In this document: in pieces, positions 43,454 to 52,497 of the stretch
Position numbering within the stretch: position 1 is the stretch's first letter
How the letters are laid out: each line of letters opens with the position of its first letter
NCBI RefSeq assembly: GCF_000024545.1
Contig: NC_013947.1
Coordinates: forward strand, 6,324,001 to 6,388,000
Direction of reading: 5' to 3'
DNA: 64,000 nt
Source: Stackebrandtia nassauensis DSM 44728
GTDB lineage: Bacteria; Actinomycetota; Actinomycetes; Mycobacteriales; Micromonosporaceae
Program-made: the position numbers and the translations under genes
The notes under the pieces: model-generated
What the model was told of the DNA's origin: nothing
The model's input: the letters and a program-made list of their open reading frames with translations, nothing else
Database searches by the model: none

Positions 43454-45100
43454 TTACTCGATGATCAGCCGGACGTTGCCGACCGACTCACCGCCCTTGC
43501 TGCCGAAGGCGACGCCGACGGCCTTGAGCGCGCCCATCTCCTTCTTGTCCTGCTCGTCCATCATCTTGGTGACGTCCATGAACATCGCGTAGTTGATGGC
43601 TTCGGGAGCGCCGCCGACCGCGTCGGAGTAGTACTTGTGGCCGCTGAGCTTGCCCGAGGGCGAGTAGCCCGACGACTTTCCGGTGACGGTGTTGCCCTCG
43701 ACGGTCGCCTCGATCTCGCCGCCGGTGGAGTCGGCCAGACCCTTGAGGGTGTTGGCCTTGTCGGCGGAGGTGGTCTCGATGACCGCCTGGCCCTGCGGAG
43801 CGCCGGTGAGACCGGTCATGCCGAAGGTTCCGGTGGCGCCGGACAGCGCGTCGAAGATCGCCTGCGTCTCGCCGTTCGGGTCCTGGCCGGGAGCGCCGGT
43901 CAGTCCGCCGGTGAGCAGACCGCCCGCGGCGGCGCCGAGGCTCTCGGAGAAGTCGTCCGGCAGCGCGAAGGCACCGGCGATGTCGGCGTCGGGAGACTTG
44001 GACAGCTTGTCCATCAGGCCTTCCTTGCCCTCGGTGACGTCCTTGGCGCCGAAGGTCGACGAGACGATCTCGATGCCGAAGTCGTCGGCCTTGGCGCCTA
44101 CGGCGATCTGGCCCTTCATGTTCTTCTCGAAGTCGCCCATCATGCTGAACGGGTCGCCGCCGTACTCGCTCTGCGGCACGGACTCCTTGCCGAGCTTGTA
44201 CGCCTGCTCCAGGTCGGCCCAGGCGGTCACGACCTGGCCCTCGCCGAGGAACTCGGCGGCGTCGGCGAACTTGTCGGACTCCGACAGCGGGTCCTTCTCG
44301 GCCTCCTTGACCGCCGCCTTGGCCGCGGCCTGCGACTTGTCCTCGCCGAAGGCCATGGTGGCGGTGCCGTCCTTGACCTCGAAGCCCATGTCGGCCTCGC
44401 CGCCGCTGTCCTTCTGCAGCGCGGTCAGGCCCTCCTTGGCCTTGCCGTCGTCGGTGCTGGCGACGGTGGCCAGCGCGTAGGGCTTGCCGTCGTGCTCCCA
44501 CAGCGCGATCGAGGTGCTCAGGCCGACCCACTCGGAGAACTTGCCCTTGGCGAAGTCCTCGTCGTCGTCCTCGAGCATCTTCATGAACTCGGCGACGGCC
44601 TTCTCCGGGTCGTCGCTCTTGACGTCGGACTCGGGGAACTTCTCGATCAGGTCCAGCAGCTCCAGCTGCTGGCTCTTGCTGACGTCCAGGTTGAAGGACG
44701 CGAACGCCGCCGTGGAGGCGGGAAGCTTGGTCTCGGTGTCGGTGCCGTCGGTGCCGAAGAACGAGGCCGCGGCCCAGGCGCCACCGCCGCCGAGCGCGAG
44801 CACGACCGCGGCGCTGATGCCGATCACGAGGCCCTTGCGGCTCTTCTTCGGCGGTTCGATGCCGAAGCCGGACACGCCCAGGTTGATGTCACCGGGCGGC
44901 GGCGGGTAACCCCCACCGGCCGCGGGCGGTTGCGCTGCCCCCATCGGCTGCTGCGGGTAACCCGACGGATCGACGGGCGGCTGCTGTCCGTACTGGGGTT
45001 GCTGTCCGAACTGCGGCTGCTGCTGGGCATAGCCCGGCTGATTCGGATCGGGTACTCCCGGTTGCGGAAAACCGCCCGGGTTTCCAGGGGGGTAGCTCAC
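43454..45100 (-). CDS. DUF3352-type membrane-anchored protein
   Basis: The 548-residue product has a Pro/Gln/Gly/Tyr-rich cytoplasmic head of about 95 residues with repeats such as QFGQQPQYGQQPP. One membrane span follows (LVIGISAAVVLALGGGGAWA), then a 420-residue outer domain. The outer part begins LPASTAAFASFNLDVSKSQ, the actinobacterial DUF3352 pattern. It has many Asp/Glu and no enzyme motif. The family is thought to be surface-exposed with unknown function. The start is GTG at 45100 with AAAGG upstream, and a strong terminator follows. Confidence 0.82.
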   Translation of the reverse strand: MSYPPGNPGGFPQPGVPDPNQPGYAQQQPQFGQQPQYGQQPPVDPSGYPQQPMGAAQPPAAGGGYPPPPGDINLGVSGFGIEPPKKSRKGLVIGISAAVVLALGGGGAWAAASFFGTDGTDTETKLPASTAAFASFNLDVSKSQQLELLDLIEKFPESDVKSDDPEKAVAEFMKMLEDDDEDFAKGKFSEWVGLSTSIALWEHDGKPYALATVASTDDGKAKEGLTALQKDSGGEADMGFEVKDGTATMAFGEDKSQAAAKAAVKEAEKDPLSESDKFADAAEFLGEGQVVTAWADLEQAYKLGKESVPQSEYGGDPFSMMGDFEKNMKGQIAVGAKADDFGIEIVSSTFGAKDVTEGKEGLMDKLSKSPDADIAGAFALPDDFSESLGAAAGGLLTGGLTGAPGQDPNGETQAIFDALSGATGTFGMTGLTGAPQGQAVIETTSADKANTLKGLADSTGGEIEATVEGNTVTGKSSGYSPSGKLSGHKYYSDAVGGAPEAINYAMFMDVTKMMDEQDKKEMGALKAVGVAFGSKGGESVGNVRLIIE

Positions 45101-45212
45101 GACAAGACCTTTCAAGGGATCACGGAGGTTCTTCCGGGCTTGGACGCCGTTATTCGCTGACCGGTTCCCCTCCTTGGCGACCTTTGACGGTACCTGTCAC
45201 CCGCAAGGTCAC

Positions 45213-47177
45213 CTAGTCGTGATTTTCAACCTGGCACGAATACGCGAGAAAAGCCTCCAGGGATTCCGGGTTCGCCAGTGCCCCGGTCGCGGCGGCTTCG
45301 GCTATTGGGGTACCGGTCAGTATCCGTTTGACCGGAATTTCCAGCTTCTTGCCCGACAGGGTGCGCGGCACGGCCGGGACGGCGTACAGCTCGTCGGGGA
45401 CGTGTCGCGGCGACAGGCTGCCGCGCAGTTCCCGCGCGATGGTCCTGCGCAGCTCGTCGTCGACCTCGCGGCCCCCGGCGGTGACGACGAACAGCAGCAG
45501 CCGGCCCGGCCCGCCCTCGTCGTCCTCCAAATGCACCACCAGCGAGTCGTTGACTTCGTCGAGGGCCTCCACGACCGAGTAGAACTCGCTGGTTCCCAGC
45601 CGGACGCCGCCGCGTTTGAGGGTGGCGTCGCTGCGTCCGGTGATGACGCAGGTGCCGCGGTCGGTGATGGTGATCCAGTCGCCGTGGCGCCACACGCCCG
45701 GGTAGGTGTCGAAATAGGCCTCGCGGTAGCGGGAGCCGTCCTCGTCGCCCCAGAACCCGACCGGCATGGACGGCATCGGCGCGGTGATGACCAGCTCGCC
45801 GGTCTCGCCCAGCACCGGTTTGCCGTCGGGACCGAAGGCCTCGACCCGGGAGCCGAGACAGCGGCAGGCGATCTCTCCCTTGTAGACGGGTACGAGCGGT
45901 GCACCGCCGACGAAGCCGGTGCACACGTCGGTGCCGCCGGACAGCGAGGTCAGCATCGCGTCGGGGGCGATCGCCTCGTAGACGTAGGCGAAGCCCTCGG
46001 GCGGCAGCGGCGAGCCGGTGGAGCCGACGCCGCGCAGCCGCGACAGGTCGGCCACCTCGCGCGGCACGATCCCGTTCTTGCGGCAGGCCAACAGGAACGG
46101 CGCCGAGGTGCCGAAGTTGGTGATGCCGGTCTCGGCGGCAAGCTTCCACTGTGCTGAGAAGTCGGGGTGGGTGGGGTTGCCGTCGTACAGGACCATCGCG
46201 GCGCCCACCGCCGGGGCCGAGACCAGGTAGTTCCACATCATCCAGCCGGTGGTGCAGAACCAGTAGAACCGGTCGCCGGGGCCCAGGTCGTGGTGCAGGG
46301 CCAGCATCTTGAGGTGTTCGAGGGTGATGCCGCCGTGGCCGTGCACGATCGGTTTGGGCAGGCCGGTGGTGCCCGAGGAGTAGAGGATGTACAGCGGATG
46401 GTCGAAGGGCACGTCGGTGAAGGTCAGCTCGCCCGGCTGCGACAGCAGTTCCGACCAGGACAGCGCGTCGGGGATGTCGTTGCCGGTGTACGACAGCGAC
46501 ACGACGTTGTCGAGACTGTCCAGTTCGGTGCGCAGCGCGGCGACCTCGTCGCGACGGTCGATGTGCTTGTTCCCGTACTGGTAGCCGTCCACGGCGACCA
46601 GCAGCTTCGGGGCGATCTGCTTCCAGCGGTCGGCGACGCTGCGGACGCCGAACTCGGGCGCGCAGCTGGAGAAGACCGCGCCCCGGCTGGCGCAGGCCAG
46701 CAACAGGATGACCGCCTCGGGGATGTTGGGCAGGTAGGCCGCGACCCGGTCACCCCGGCCGATGCCCAGCCGGTCCAGTCCGGTCGCGGCGGCCGCGACC
46801 CGCTCGCGCAGCCGCGCGACGGTCAGCGTCAGTTCGTCGCGGGAGTCCGACCGTCCGATGACGATGACGTCGTCGTCGGCGCGGCCGGGGGCGCGCAGCA
46901 CCTGGCGGGCGTAGTTGAGGGTGCGGTCGGGAAACCAGCTGGCGCCGGGCATCGCGGCGTCGGCGAGGGCCTCGTGCGGCTCGGCAACCTCACCAACATC
47001 GAAAAACTGCCATATGTCAGCCCAAAATCTTCCGGGTTCGTCCACAGACCACTGCCACAGACCGGCATAGTCGGTGAAGTTCCCACGGCCCTGATCTCCA
47101 AGCCAGGACATGAATTCGCCCATCCGGGTAGAAGTCAGGGCATCCGGGGACGGACTCCACAGCTTTTCGACAGTCAT
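45213..47177 (-). CDS. Acetoacetyl-CoA synthetase
   Basis: This enzyme activates acetoacetate to acetoacetyl-CoA by an acyl-adenylate step. The 654-residue product matches the AACS family: FADIWQFFDV-like N-terminus, AMP-binding motif LYILYSSGTTGLPKPIVHGH, FYWFCTTGWMMWNYLVSA, the DWITITDRG motif, GRSDATLKRGGVRLGTSEFY and the acylation lysine region SGKKLEIPVKRIL. The start ATG at 47177 follows AAGGATTC. The thiolase at 27.8-29 kb could use its product. Confidence 0.93.
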   Translation of the reverse strand: MTVEKLWSPSPDALTSTRMGEFMSWLGDQGRGNFTDYAGLWQWSVDEPGRFWADIWQFFDVGEVAEPHEALADAAMPGASWFPDRTLNYARQVLRAPGRADDDVIVIGRSDSRDELTLTVARLRERVAAAATGLDRLGIGRGDRVAAYLPNIPEAVILLLACASRGAVFSSCAPEFGVRSVADRWKQIAPKLLVAVDGYQYGNKHIDRRDEVAALRTELDSLDNVVSLSYTGNDIPDALSWSELLSQPGELTFTDVPFDHPLYILYSSGTTGLPKPIVHGHGGITLEHLKMLALHHDLGPGDRFYWFCTTGWMMWNYLVSAPAVGAAMVLYDGNPTHPDFSAQWKLAAETGITNFGTSAPFLLACRKNGIVPREVADLSRLRGVGSTGSPLPPEGFAYVYEAIAPDAMLTSLSGGTDVCTGFVGGAPLVPVYKGEIACRCLGSRVEAFGPDGKPVLGETGELVITAPMPSMPVGFWGDEDGSRYREAYFDTYPGVWRHGDWITITDRGTCVITGRSDATLKRGGVRLGTSEFYSVVEALDEVNDSLVVHLEDDEGGPGRLLLFVVTAGGREVDDELRRTIARELRGSLSPRHVPDELYAVPAVPRTLSGKKLEIPVKRILTGTPIAEAAATGALANPESLEAFLAYSCQVENHD

Positions 47178-47292
47178 GAATCCTTCACTTTCGCTCAGAT
47201 GTGACGGCGACCCCATCCTGCCTCAATCGCCGCTAGCGTAATGCGCAAGGATGGCCCTCATGGCGAACCGCCCCTGCTCATAGGAGACCCCC

Positions 47293-48072
47293 ATGCGTCA
47301 CATCGCCAGCCTGCTACTCGGCCTCGTCATCGCGCCGCTGGCGTGGATACTCATCGGCGCCGCCACCATCGGTCTCGATCCGCACGGACTGTACAAGGAA
47401 GCCGTCGGAAAACCCAACAATGTCGTCGCCATGGCCATGTTCGCGTTGGCCGGGATCGCCCTGGGGGTACTGGCGGTCACCCGGTTGTCACCGGCCGGTC
47501 CGGTCACGGCGGCGGTTATCTTCGGCGGCTTGTTCGCGTTCTTCCGGTTCGTGGCCAAGGACTTCACGCTTCCGGACCTGTTGGAGGGCGTGAAGGTGCC
47601 GACGGAGTCGGCGACGGCGGCGGGCGAGTCCGGGGTGGTTCTGGCGGTCGCGGCGCTGTTGGCGGTGGCGATCCTGATGCCCTCGCGCTGGCGCGGACCC
47701 GACACCGACGCCGACCGGGTCGTCGACACCTCGGAACTGTCGTCCAAGCCCCGCACCGACACCAACCGCAACACCGACGCCGTCGACCCGTTCGCCCCCG
47801 CGTTCACCGACTCGGAGCGGGCCTCGACCGGAGGCGGCGGCACCACCAACTTCCCCAGCGTCGGCACCGGCTTCGACGAACGTCCCACCGACCCCTTCGG
47901 CGGCTCCGGCTCCCGGCAGCCCGCCGTGCCCGAGCAGCGCTCCCCGTACGCCGACGACGCCTACGGCGGGCAGCCTTACGGCGACAACGGCTACGACCAG
48001 CGGCAGTCCGGCGGATACCAGCAGCAACAGCAGTCTCAGTACGGCTACGGCAACGAGCAGCAGTACCGCTGA
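47293..48072 (+). CDS. Four-span membrane protein with a Tyr/Gly/Gln-rich tail
   Basis: The 259-residue product has four membrane spans in its first 130 residues (LLLGLVIAPLAWILIGAA through GVVLAVAALLAVAILMPSRW). A cytoplasmic tail rich in Asp/Pro/Ser follows, ending in QQQQQSQYGYGNEQQYR-type low complexity. No enzyme motif is seen and I know no named family. The ATG at 47293 follows AGGAGACCCCC. It is divergent from the acetoacetyl-CoA synthetase gene. Disordered Gln/Tyr-rich tails of this kind are common on actinobacterial membrane proteins. Confidence 0.65.
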   Translation: MRHIASLLLGLVIAPLAWILIGAATIGLDPHGLYKEAVGKPNNVVAMAMFALAGIALGVLAVTRLSPAGPVTAAVIFGGLFAFFRFVAKDFTLPDLLEGVKVPTESATAAGESGVVLAVAALLAVAILMPSRWRGPDTDADRVVDTSELSSKPRTDTNRNTDAVDPFAPAFTDSERASTGGGGTTNFPSVGTGFDERPTDPFGGSGSRQPAVPEQRSPYADDAYGGQPYGDNGYDQRQSGGYQQQQQSQYGYGNEQQYR

Positions 48073-48191
48073 GCCCGGTGGCATCTCCCCTCTGAGGTGC
48101 GGATTCAAGATTCTCGCAAGGTTCGTGACGGAATCTGGGCCGCGGACCCGGCTCCACTTACCGGGTCGCGATCGCCCGGAAAGGAATCTTG

Positions 48192-49556
48192 ATGCCCCGT
48201 ACCAAGCTGCGCGTCGCCGTGGCCCTGGCAGCCGCCGGGGTCGTGGCGGCGGGCCTGGTCACGTACGCCGAGGCCCAGAACACCGACACGGCCGAGAGAC
48301 TGCCACGCGTCACCACCACCGCCGACGGCTTCGCCGTCGAGGGCTCCAAGTTCCAGCCGCGCGGCAACAACTACGTCCGGCTCGCCGACGACGGCAGCGG
48401 CACCGCGAAGAAGTACCACTCGAACTTCGAACCCGGGAAATACGATCCGGCTCGCGCTGAGACCGCGCTGGCGGCCATGAGCCGCGACGGCTACAACGTG
48501 GTGCGGGTGTTCATCGATCCCGGCGACCCGTCCGCCAACAAGGCCGGACGGCCGCACGGGCTGGGCCACGGCGACGAGGACGACAGCATCGGCCAGACCG
48601 ACTACTACGCCAACGTCGCCGACTTCGTCACCAAGGCCGCCGCGCACAAGGTCTACGTACTCCCGGCTTTGGACCTGGTGCCGTTCAACGCCCACTACCG
48701 GAAGATCATCGACAGTGTTCCGGCGCCGAAGGGCATCGTCGGTCGCAACGCCTTCTACATGCACAAGGGCTTCATCAAGGCGAAGGCCGCGTACGTCCAG
48801 AACTTCCTGAGCCAGCTGCGCGAGCACGCCGGGCCCGACGCGACCTCCGCGCTGTTGGGGGTTGCCACCGACAACGAGGCCACCTACGAGGGCGACCGGG
48901 AACCGTTCGCGTTGACCTCGGGCAAGATCACCGGCCCCGACGGGCTCGAGTACGACATGGCCGTGGCCAAGGACCGGCAGCAGGCCGCCGACGCGTCCAT
49001 GGTGGTCTACGCCAACACCGTCACCGCCGCCGCGAAGAAGACCGACCCCGACGTGCTCGTCACCACTGGCATGTTCACGTATCTCGCGGTCGGGAAGAAG
49101 CAGGACGGTTTCAGCGTCAGCTGTTCGCACGCCGCCGACGCGCCCCCGGACCGCACGTGCCAGTCGGGCGTCGACTACCGCTATCCCGCCCGGGCGGCGA
49201 GTCTGTCGATCTTCTCCAAACTGTCCTTCATCGACATACATCTGTATCCGCGCGGCGGTGGCTACACCGTGGACAAGGCACTGGACTCCAGCGAGTGGTC
49301 GAAGGTCAAGAAGCCGTCGGTCGTCGGTGAGTACGGCGCCAAACGCGACGTGTTCGGCAACGACATCACCAAGGCCGCCTACGGCATGAAGGACCTGCAG
49401 ATCAAGAGCTGCGGTCGCGGCCTGGACGGCTGGCTGTTCTGGACCTGGGACACCGACGAGGACGCCACCCAGCGGCTGTTCTTCCGGGCCACCGAGGCAG
49501 GCGGCGCCATCAACGGACAGCTCGCGCCGGTGAAGCGTCCCAACCCCTGTACTTGA
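48192..49556 (+). CDS. Secreted glycoside hydrolase of the cellulase (GH5-like) superfamily
   Basis: A 454-residue protein with a signal peptide (LRVAVALAAAGVVAAGLVTY, cut near AEA) and a clan-A (beta/alpha)8 barrel. Motifs: FQPRGNNYVRLADDG at strand 1, GYNVVRVFIDPGDPS, LGVATDNEATYEGD with the probable acid/base Glu after DN, and SVVGEYGAKRD with the nucleophile Glu. Two Cys pairs near the C-terminus (VSCSHAADAPPDRTCQSG) suggest an extracellular domain. The target polysaccharide cannot be told. The start is ATG at 48192 after AAGGAATCTTG. Confidence 0.82.
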   Translation: MPRTKLRVAVALAAAGVVAAGLVTYAEAQNTDTAERLPRVTTTADGFAVEGSKFQPRGNNYVRLADDGSGTAKKYHSNFEPGKYDPARAETALAAMSRDGYNVVRVFIDPGDPSANKAGRPHGLGHGDEDDSIGQTDYYANVADFVTKAAAHKVYVLPALDLVPFNAHYRKIIDSVPAPKGIVGRNAFYMHKGFIKAKAAYVQNFLSQLREHAGPDATSALLGVATDNEATYEGDREPFALTSGKITGPDGLEYDMAVAKDRQQAADASMVVYANTVTAAAKKTDPDVLVTTGMFTYLAVGKKQDGFSVSCSHAADAPPDRTCQSGVDYRYPARAASLSIFSKLSFIDIHLYPRGGGYTVDKALDSSEWSKVKKPSVVGEYGAKRDVFGNDITKAAYGMKDLQIKSCGRGLDGWLFWTWDTDEDATQRLFFRATEAGGAINGQLAPVKRPNPCT

Positions 49557-49571
49557 TTCTCACGCTGGAAC

Positions 49572-49617
49572 GCCGCCGCCACCGCTCTCTCCCTGCCACC
49601 ACCTCGGTGGCGGCGGC
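49572..49617. terminator. Hairpin between convergent hydrolase and MFS genes
   Basis: A perfect 12-bp stem, GCCGCCGCCACC with GGTGGCGGCGGC, and a 22-base loop sit in the 71-bp gap between two convergent genes. It can serve both. Confidence 0.6.
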
Positions 49618-49627
49618 TCCACAACGC

Positions 49628-50860
49628 TCAGCCAAGTGCCCGCTCGGGTTCGGCCGCCGGACGGGTGCGTTGCGCCCACCGCGTCACCGGGCCGACCGCG
49701 ACCCCGGCGGCGACGAACACTCCGCCCAGGACCAGCCAGCCGGGCCAGCCCCAGTCCACGATCAGCATCGTCAGCGCCACCGGGCCCAGCATCCGGGCCA
49801 TCGTGGTGCTGGAGCCGAAGAAACCCTGGTACTGGCCGTGTTTGTCGGACGGCGCCAGCGCGAAGCTGATCTCCCACATGCCCGAGGCCTGCGTCATCTC
49901 GCCCCACACCTGCAATCCGGCCGCCACCAGCAGCACCAGCGCGGCCAGCCACGGTGATTTGCCCAGTGTGGACAACGCGAAGGCGGCGCAGGACGCCGCC
50001 ATGATGAGGCCCGCCAGCCGCACGTAGCGGCTGGCGCTGTCGGGGCCGGTGACACCACGGGCCACCCGCACCTGGAACAGCATCACCGAGGCGGTGTTGA
50101 GCACCAGTGTGGCCGCGACCAGCCAGCGGGGCGCGGCGGTGTGCGCCACGATCCACAGTGGGACGACGAGGCTCAGCAGCGGCATGTACAGCAGCAGGAC
50201 GCCGTTGAGGAAGGTCAGCACCGCGTAGGGACGGTCGCGCAGGACGGCGAGCATCGGCTCCCCCGAGGCGCGCGGCGGTGCCGGTGGCAGCTTCGGCAAC
50301 CGCGACAGCACCAGCGCCGACACCGCGAAACCGGCGGCGTCCAGACCCAGCACGGTCAGGTAGGCCGCCTCGGTGTCGAAGTACAGCGCCAGGCCGCCGA
50401 AACCGGCCCCGATCGCCAGTCCCGCGTTCACCGTCGACTGGAGATACGCGCGCACCTTGGTGCGTTCGGTGGCGTCCACCAGTCCGGCCAACAGCGCCTG
50501 CCGCGCCGCCAACAGCCCGCACTGGCTACAGGTGTAGAAGCACACCACCACCAGGAACGGCACGAAGTCCCGCACCAGCAGCAGGCCCGCCACCGAGGCG
50601 GCGGTGGCCACGGCCAGGGCGGCGGCGACACCGCGCGGGCCCCGGCGGTCGGCCAGGTGCCCCAACGGCACCCCGGCCAGCGCGCCCAGGCCCCAACCCA
50701 CGGTCAGGCCCAGGCCGATCTGTCCGGCGGGCAGGCCGACGATCCGGGAGAAGTACAGGGCGGAGGTGACGATGAAGACGCCGTCGCCGATGGCGTTGGC
50801 CAGCTGGGCGAGCGCCAGGGTGCGCGGGGCACCGGCAGGGGGTAGTACGCGTAGGGGCAT
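49628..50860 (-). CDS. MFS transporter
   Basis: A 410-residue major facilitator with about twelve membrane spans. The A-like motif between spans 2 and 3 is GVPLGHLADRRGPRGVAAAL. The N-terminal half has LAQLANAIGDGVFIVTSALYFSRI; the C-terminal half is typical of drug-efflux-like MFS of actinomycetes. The substrate is unknown. The ATG at 50860 follows GAGGAACCCCG. It is convergent with the hydrolase gene and divergent from the holin-family gene. Confidence 0.88.
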   Translation of the reverse strand: MPLRVLPPAGAPRTLALAQLANAIGDGVFIVTSALYFSRIVGLPAGQIGLGLTVGWGLGALAGVPLGHLADRRGPRGVAAALAVATAASVAGLLLVRDFVPFLVVVCFYTCSQCGLLAARQALLAGLVDATERTKVRAYLQSTVNAGLAIGAGFGGLALYFDTEAAYLTVLGLDAAGFAVSALVLSRLPKLPPAPPRASGEPMLAVLRDRPYAVLTFLNGVLLLYMPLLSLVVPLWIVAHTAAPRWLVAATLVLNTASVMLFQVRVARGVTGPDSASRYVRLAGLIMAASCAAFALSTLGKSPWLAALVLLVAAGLQVWGEMTQASGMWEISFALAPSDKHGQYQGFFGSSTTMARMLGPVALTMLIVDWGWPGWLVLGGVFVAAGVAVGPVTRWAQRTRPAAEPERALG

Positions 50861-50982
50861 CGGGGTTCCTCGGGCTGGGGTGGGCCCGACCCAGGTTAAC
50901 CGACGCTTGACCTGCTCACGTCCATGAATGGCCACCGACGTTTCCGGGTAACACGATCACGAGGGGCGGGAAAGGAGCCAAG

Positions 50983-51453
50983 ATGTCCAGCTATCGCATA
51001 GACACCACCGCCGACACCCGGCCGCACGCCGAACCCGACGGCAAACAGCCTTCGATCGGCAGCCTGGTGCGCGACATCAGCCAGGACATGTCGCGGCTGA
51101 TGCGCCAGGAGGTGGAACTGGCCAAGGCCGAGCTGCGCCAGGAGGCGGGCAAAGCCGGCAAGGCCGCCAAGATGTTCGGGGCCGCCGGTTTCGCCGGTTA
51201 CATGGTGGCGGTCCTGTTGACGGCCGCGGCCGTCGTCGGTCTGTCGTACCTGATGGCCGCGATCTGGGCGGTGCTGATCATGACCGGCGTGTGGGCGCTG
51301 ATCGGACTGCTGGCCTTCCTGAACGGCCGCAAGCAACTTCGCACGATGTCGCCGGTTCCGAGGCAGACCGTCGACACGCTCAAGGAGGACGCGCAATGGT
51401 TGAGACACCCGACCGGATCAGAAGCGACATCGAGTCGACCCGGGCCGAGCTGA
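50983..51453 (+). CDS. Phage holin family protein (actinobacterial Holin-X type)
   Basis: A 156-residue protein with a helical head, SIGSLVRDISQDMSRLMRQE and VELAKAELRQEAGKAGKAA, followed by two membrane spans. This is the chromosomal 'phage holin family' pattern of actinomycetes; it is not evidence of a prophage. It overlaps the DUF3618 gene downstream by 58 bases, the usual pairing. A membrane-stress role is generally supposed for such operons. Confidence 0.82.
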   Translation: MSSYRIDTTADTRPHAEPDGKQPSIGSLVRDISQDMSRLMRQEVELAKAELRQEAGKAGKAAKMFGAAGFAGYMVAVLLTAAAVVGLSYLMAAIWAVLIMTGVWALIGLLAFLNGRKQLRTMSPVPRQTVDTLKEDAQWLRHPTGSEATSSRPGPS

Positions 51454-51677
51454 CCCACGACGTCAACCGGCTGGCCGACCGGGTCAGCCCGAGGCGAATC
51501 GCGCGTCGCCGGTGGCATGTGTTGCGCGACAAGCTGAGTCTGCTCTACCAGGAGTTGACCGGACGGATCCGCACCAAACCCCGCAAGCGGGTTCGCGGGC
51601 GGCAGGGCGACGGTTCGGTGGTCGCCTCGCGGCCCGACCGCGGTGGGGAAGAGCGCACCCTCCCCCACCGGCCGTGA
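51396..51677 (+). CDS. DUF3618 family protein
   Basis: The 93-residue basic protein has the DUF3618 opening ETPDRIRSDIESTRAELTHD followed by VNRLADRVSPRRIARRR. Family members usually end in a membrane span; here the C-terminus is a hydrophilic Arg-rich tail (RTKPRKRVRGRQGDG), so this copy lacks the span. The ATG at 51396 follows AAGGAGGACG. It overlaps the holin-family gene and abuts the convergent M23 gene with no gap. Confidence 0.8.
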   Translation: MVETPDRIRSDIESTRAELTHDVNRLADRVSPRRIARRRWHVLRDKLSLLYQELTGRIRTKPRKRVRGRQGDGSVVASRPDRGGEERTLPHRP

Positions 51678-52262
51678 TCAGCAGCGCGAGGTGTAGCTGC
51701 GGGTGCCGTAGTAGTACACGTCGCGGACGTTGAACTTGATCGGCACCGACGAGCCGCCGTAGGAGGTGCGCTGCTCGTAGTGCAGGTGCGAGCCGAAGCC
51801 GCCGGGGGTGTTGGGGAAGCCGGAACCGCCGACCAGGCCGAGGGTCTCGCCCTTGCTGACCTGTTCGCCGTGCTGGACCCGGTATTCGCTGAGGTGGGCG
51901 TAGTAGGTGGCGGTGCCGTTGCTGTGCCGCACGACGACGAGCCGTCCGTAGGAGGTGCCGTCCATCTTGCCGCGGTGCACGACGGTTCCGGCGGCGCTGG
52001 CGGTGACCCGGTCGCCGAAGTCGCCGTCGCGGTTGAAGTCGATGGCGCGCAGCGGGCTGTGGTTGGTGCGGGTCTGGCCCTGCCACGTCTGGCCACAGGG
52101 GAACGGGACCCGGTGCGAGATCGCCTGGGCTTCGACGTCCTCGGCTCCGGCGGTGGTGGGCACGACCAGCGCGGCGGCACCGGCGGCGAGCAGCGCCGCG
52201 CCGACGGCGAGACTGCGGACGGTCCAGCGGCCGCCGGGCAGGCGGGGAGAGCGGAATCGCAT
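51678..52262 (-). CDS. Secreted M23-family peptidase
   Basis: A 194-residue protein with a signal peptide (SLAVGAALLAAGAAALVV, cut near AGAED) and a LytM/M23 domain. It has NHSPLRAIDFNRDGDFGD (first His and the Asp zinc ligand), RLVVVRHSNGTATYYAHL (lasso strand) and FGSHLHYEQR (HxH zinc motif). The C-terminal VYYYGTRSYTSRC matches the secreted actinobacterial branch of the family. It should cut peptidoglycan cross-bridges or related peptides. A related but broken gene is present at 58202. Confidence 0.88.
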   Translation of the reverse strand: MRFRSPRLPGGRWTVRSLAVGAALLAAGAAALVVPTTAGAEDVEAQAISHRVPFPCGQTWQGQTRTNHSPLRAIDFNRDGDFGDRVTASAAGTVVHRGKMDGTSYGRLVVVRHSNGTATYYAHLSEYRVQHGEQVSKGETLGLVGGSGFPNTPGGFGSHLHYEQRTSYGGSSVPIKFNVRDVYYYGTRSYTSRC

Positions 52263-52388
52263 GGCGCGATGTCCTTTCTGTGGGAGCTGACTGGGGAGCA
52301 GCTGCACCTCACATCGTGGTCTCGGCGCGGGGGTCGAGCATCGTCCGAACAGCCAGGGCACGGGAAATCGCCGTAGTGTCCCAGGTCA

Positions 52389-52454
52389 CTTGAACTTAGT
52401 GCAGCAAACACTTGCACTTTGTTCAAGCGATGGATAACTTGTACTTAGTTCAAG
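52389..52454. promoter_or_regulatory. Three tandem imperfect palindromes upstream of the beta-lactamase-like gene
   Basis: Three 17-base units lie at 52389-52405, 52411-52427 and 52438-52454. The last two read CTTGCACTTTGTTCAAG and CTTGTACTTAGTTCAAG, each a 7-3-7 palindrome with one mismatch, and the first is CTTGAACTTAGTGCAGC. They end 43 bp before the ATG at 52498. The pattern suits several dimer sites for a repressor. No regulator gene is adjacent. Confidence 0.75.
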
Positions 52455-52497
52455 TCGCCCCGATCCCCCGGGGCCCAACGAAAGAGGAACTGAGAAC

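Noticed and set aside
50983-51677. Possible prophage, from the 'holin' label
   Set aside because: The holin-family/DUF3618 pair is a normal chromosomal operon in actinomycetes. No phage structural, integrase or lysis genes are nearby.
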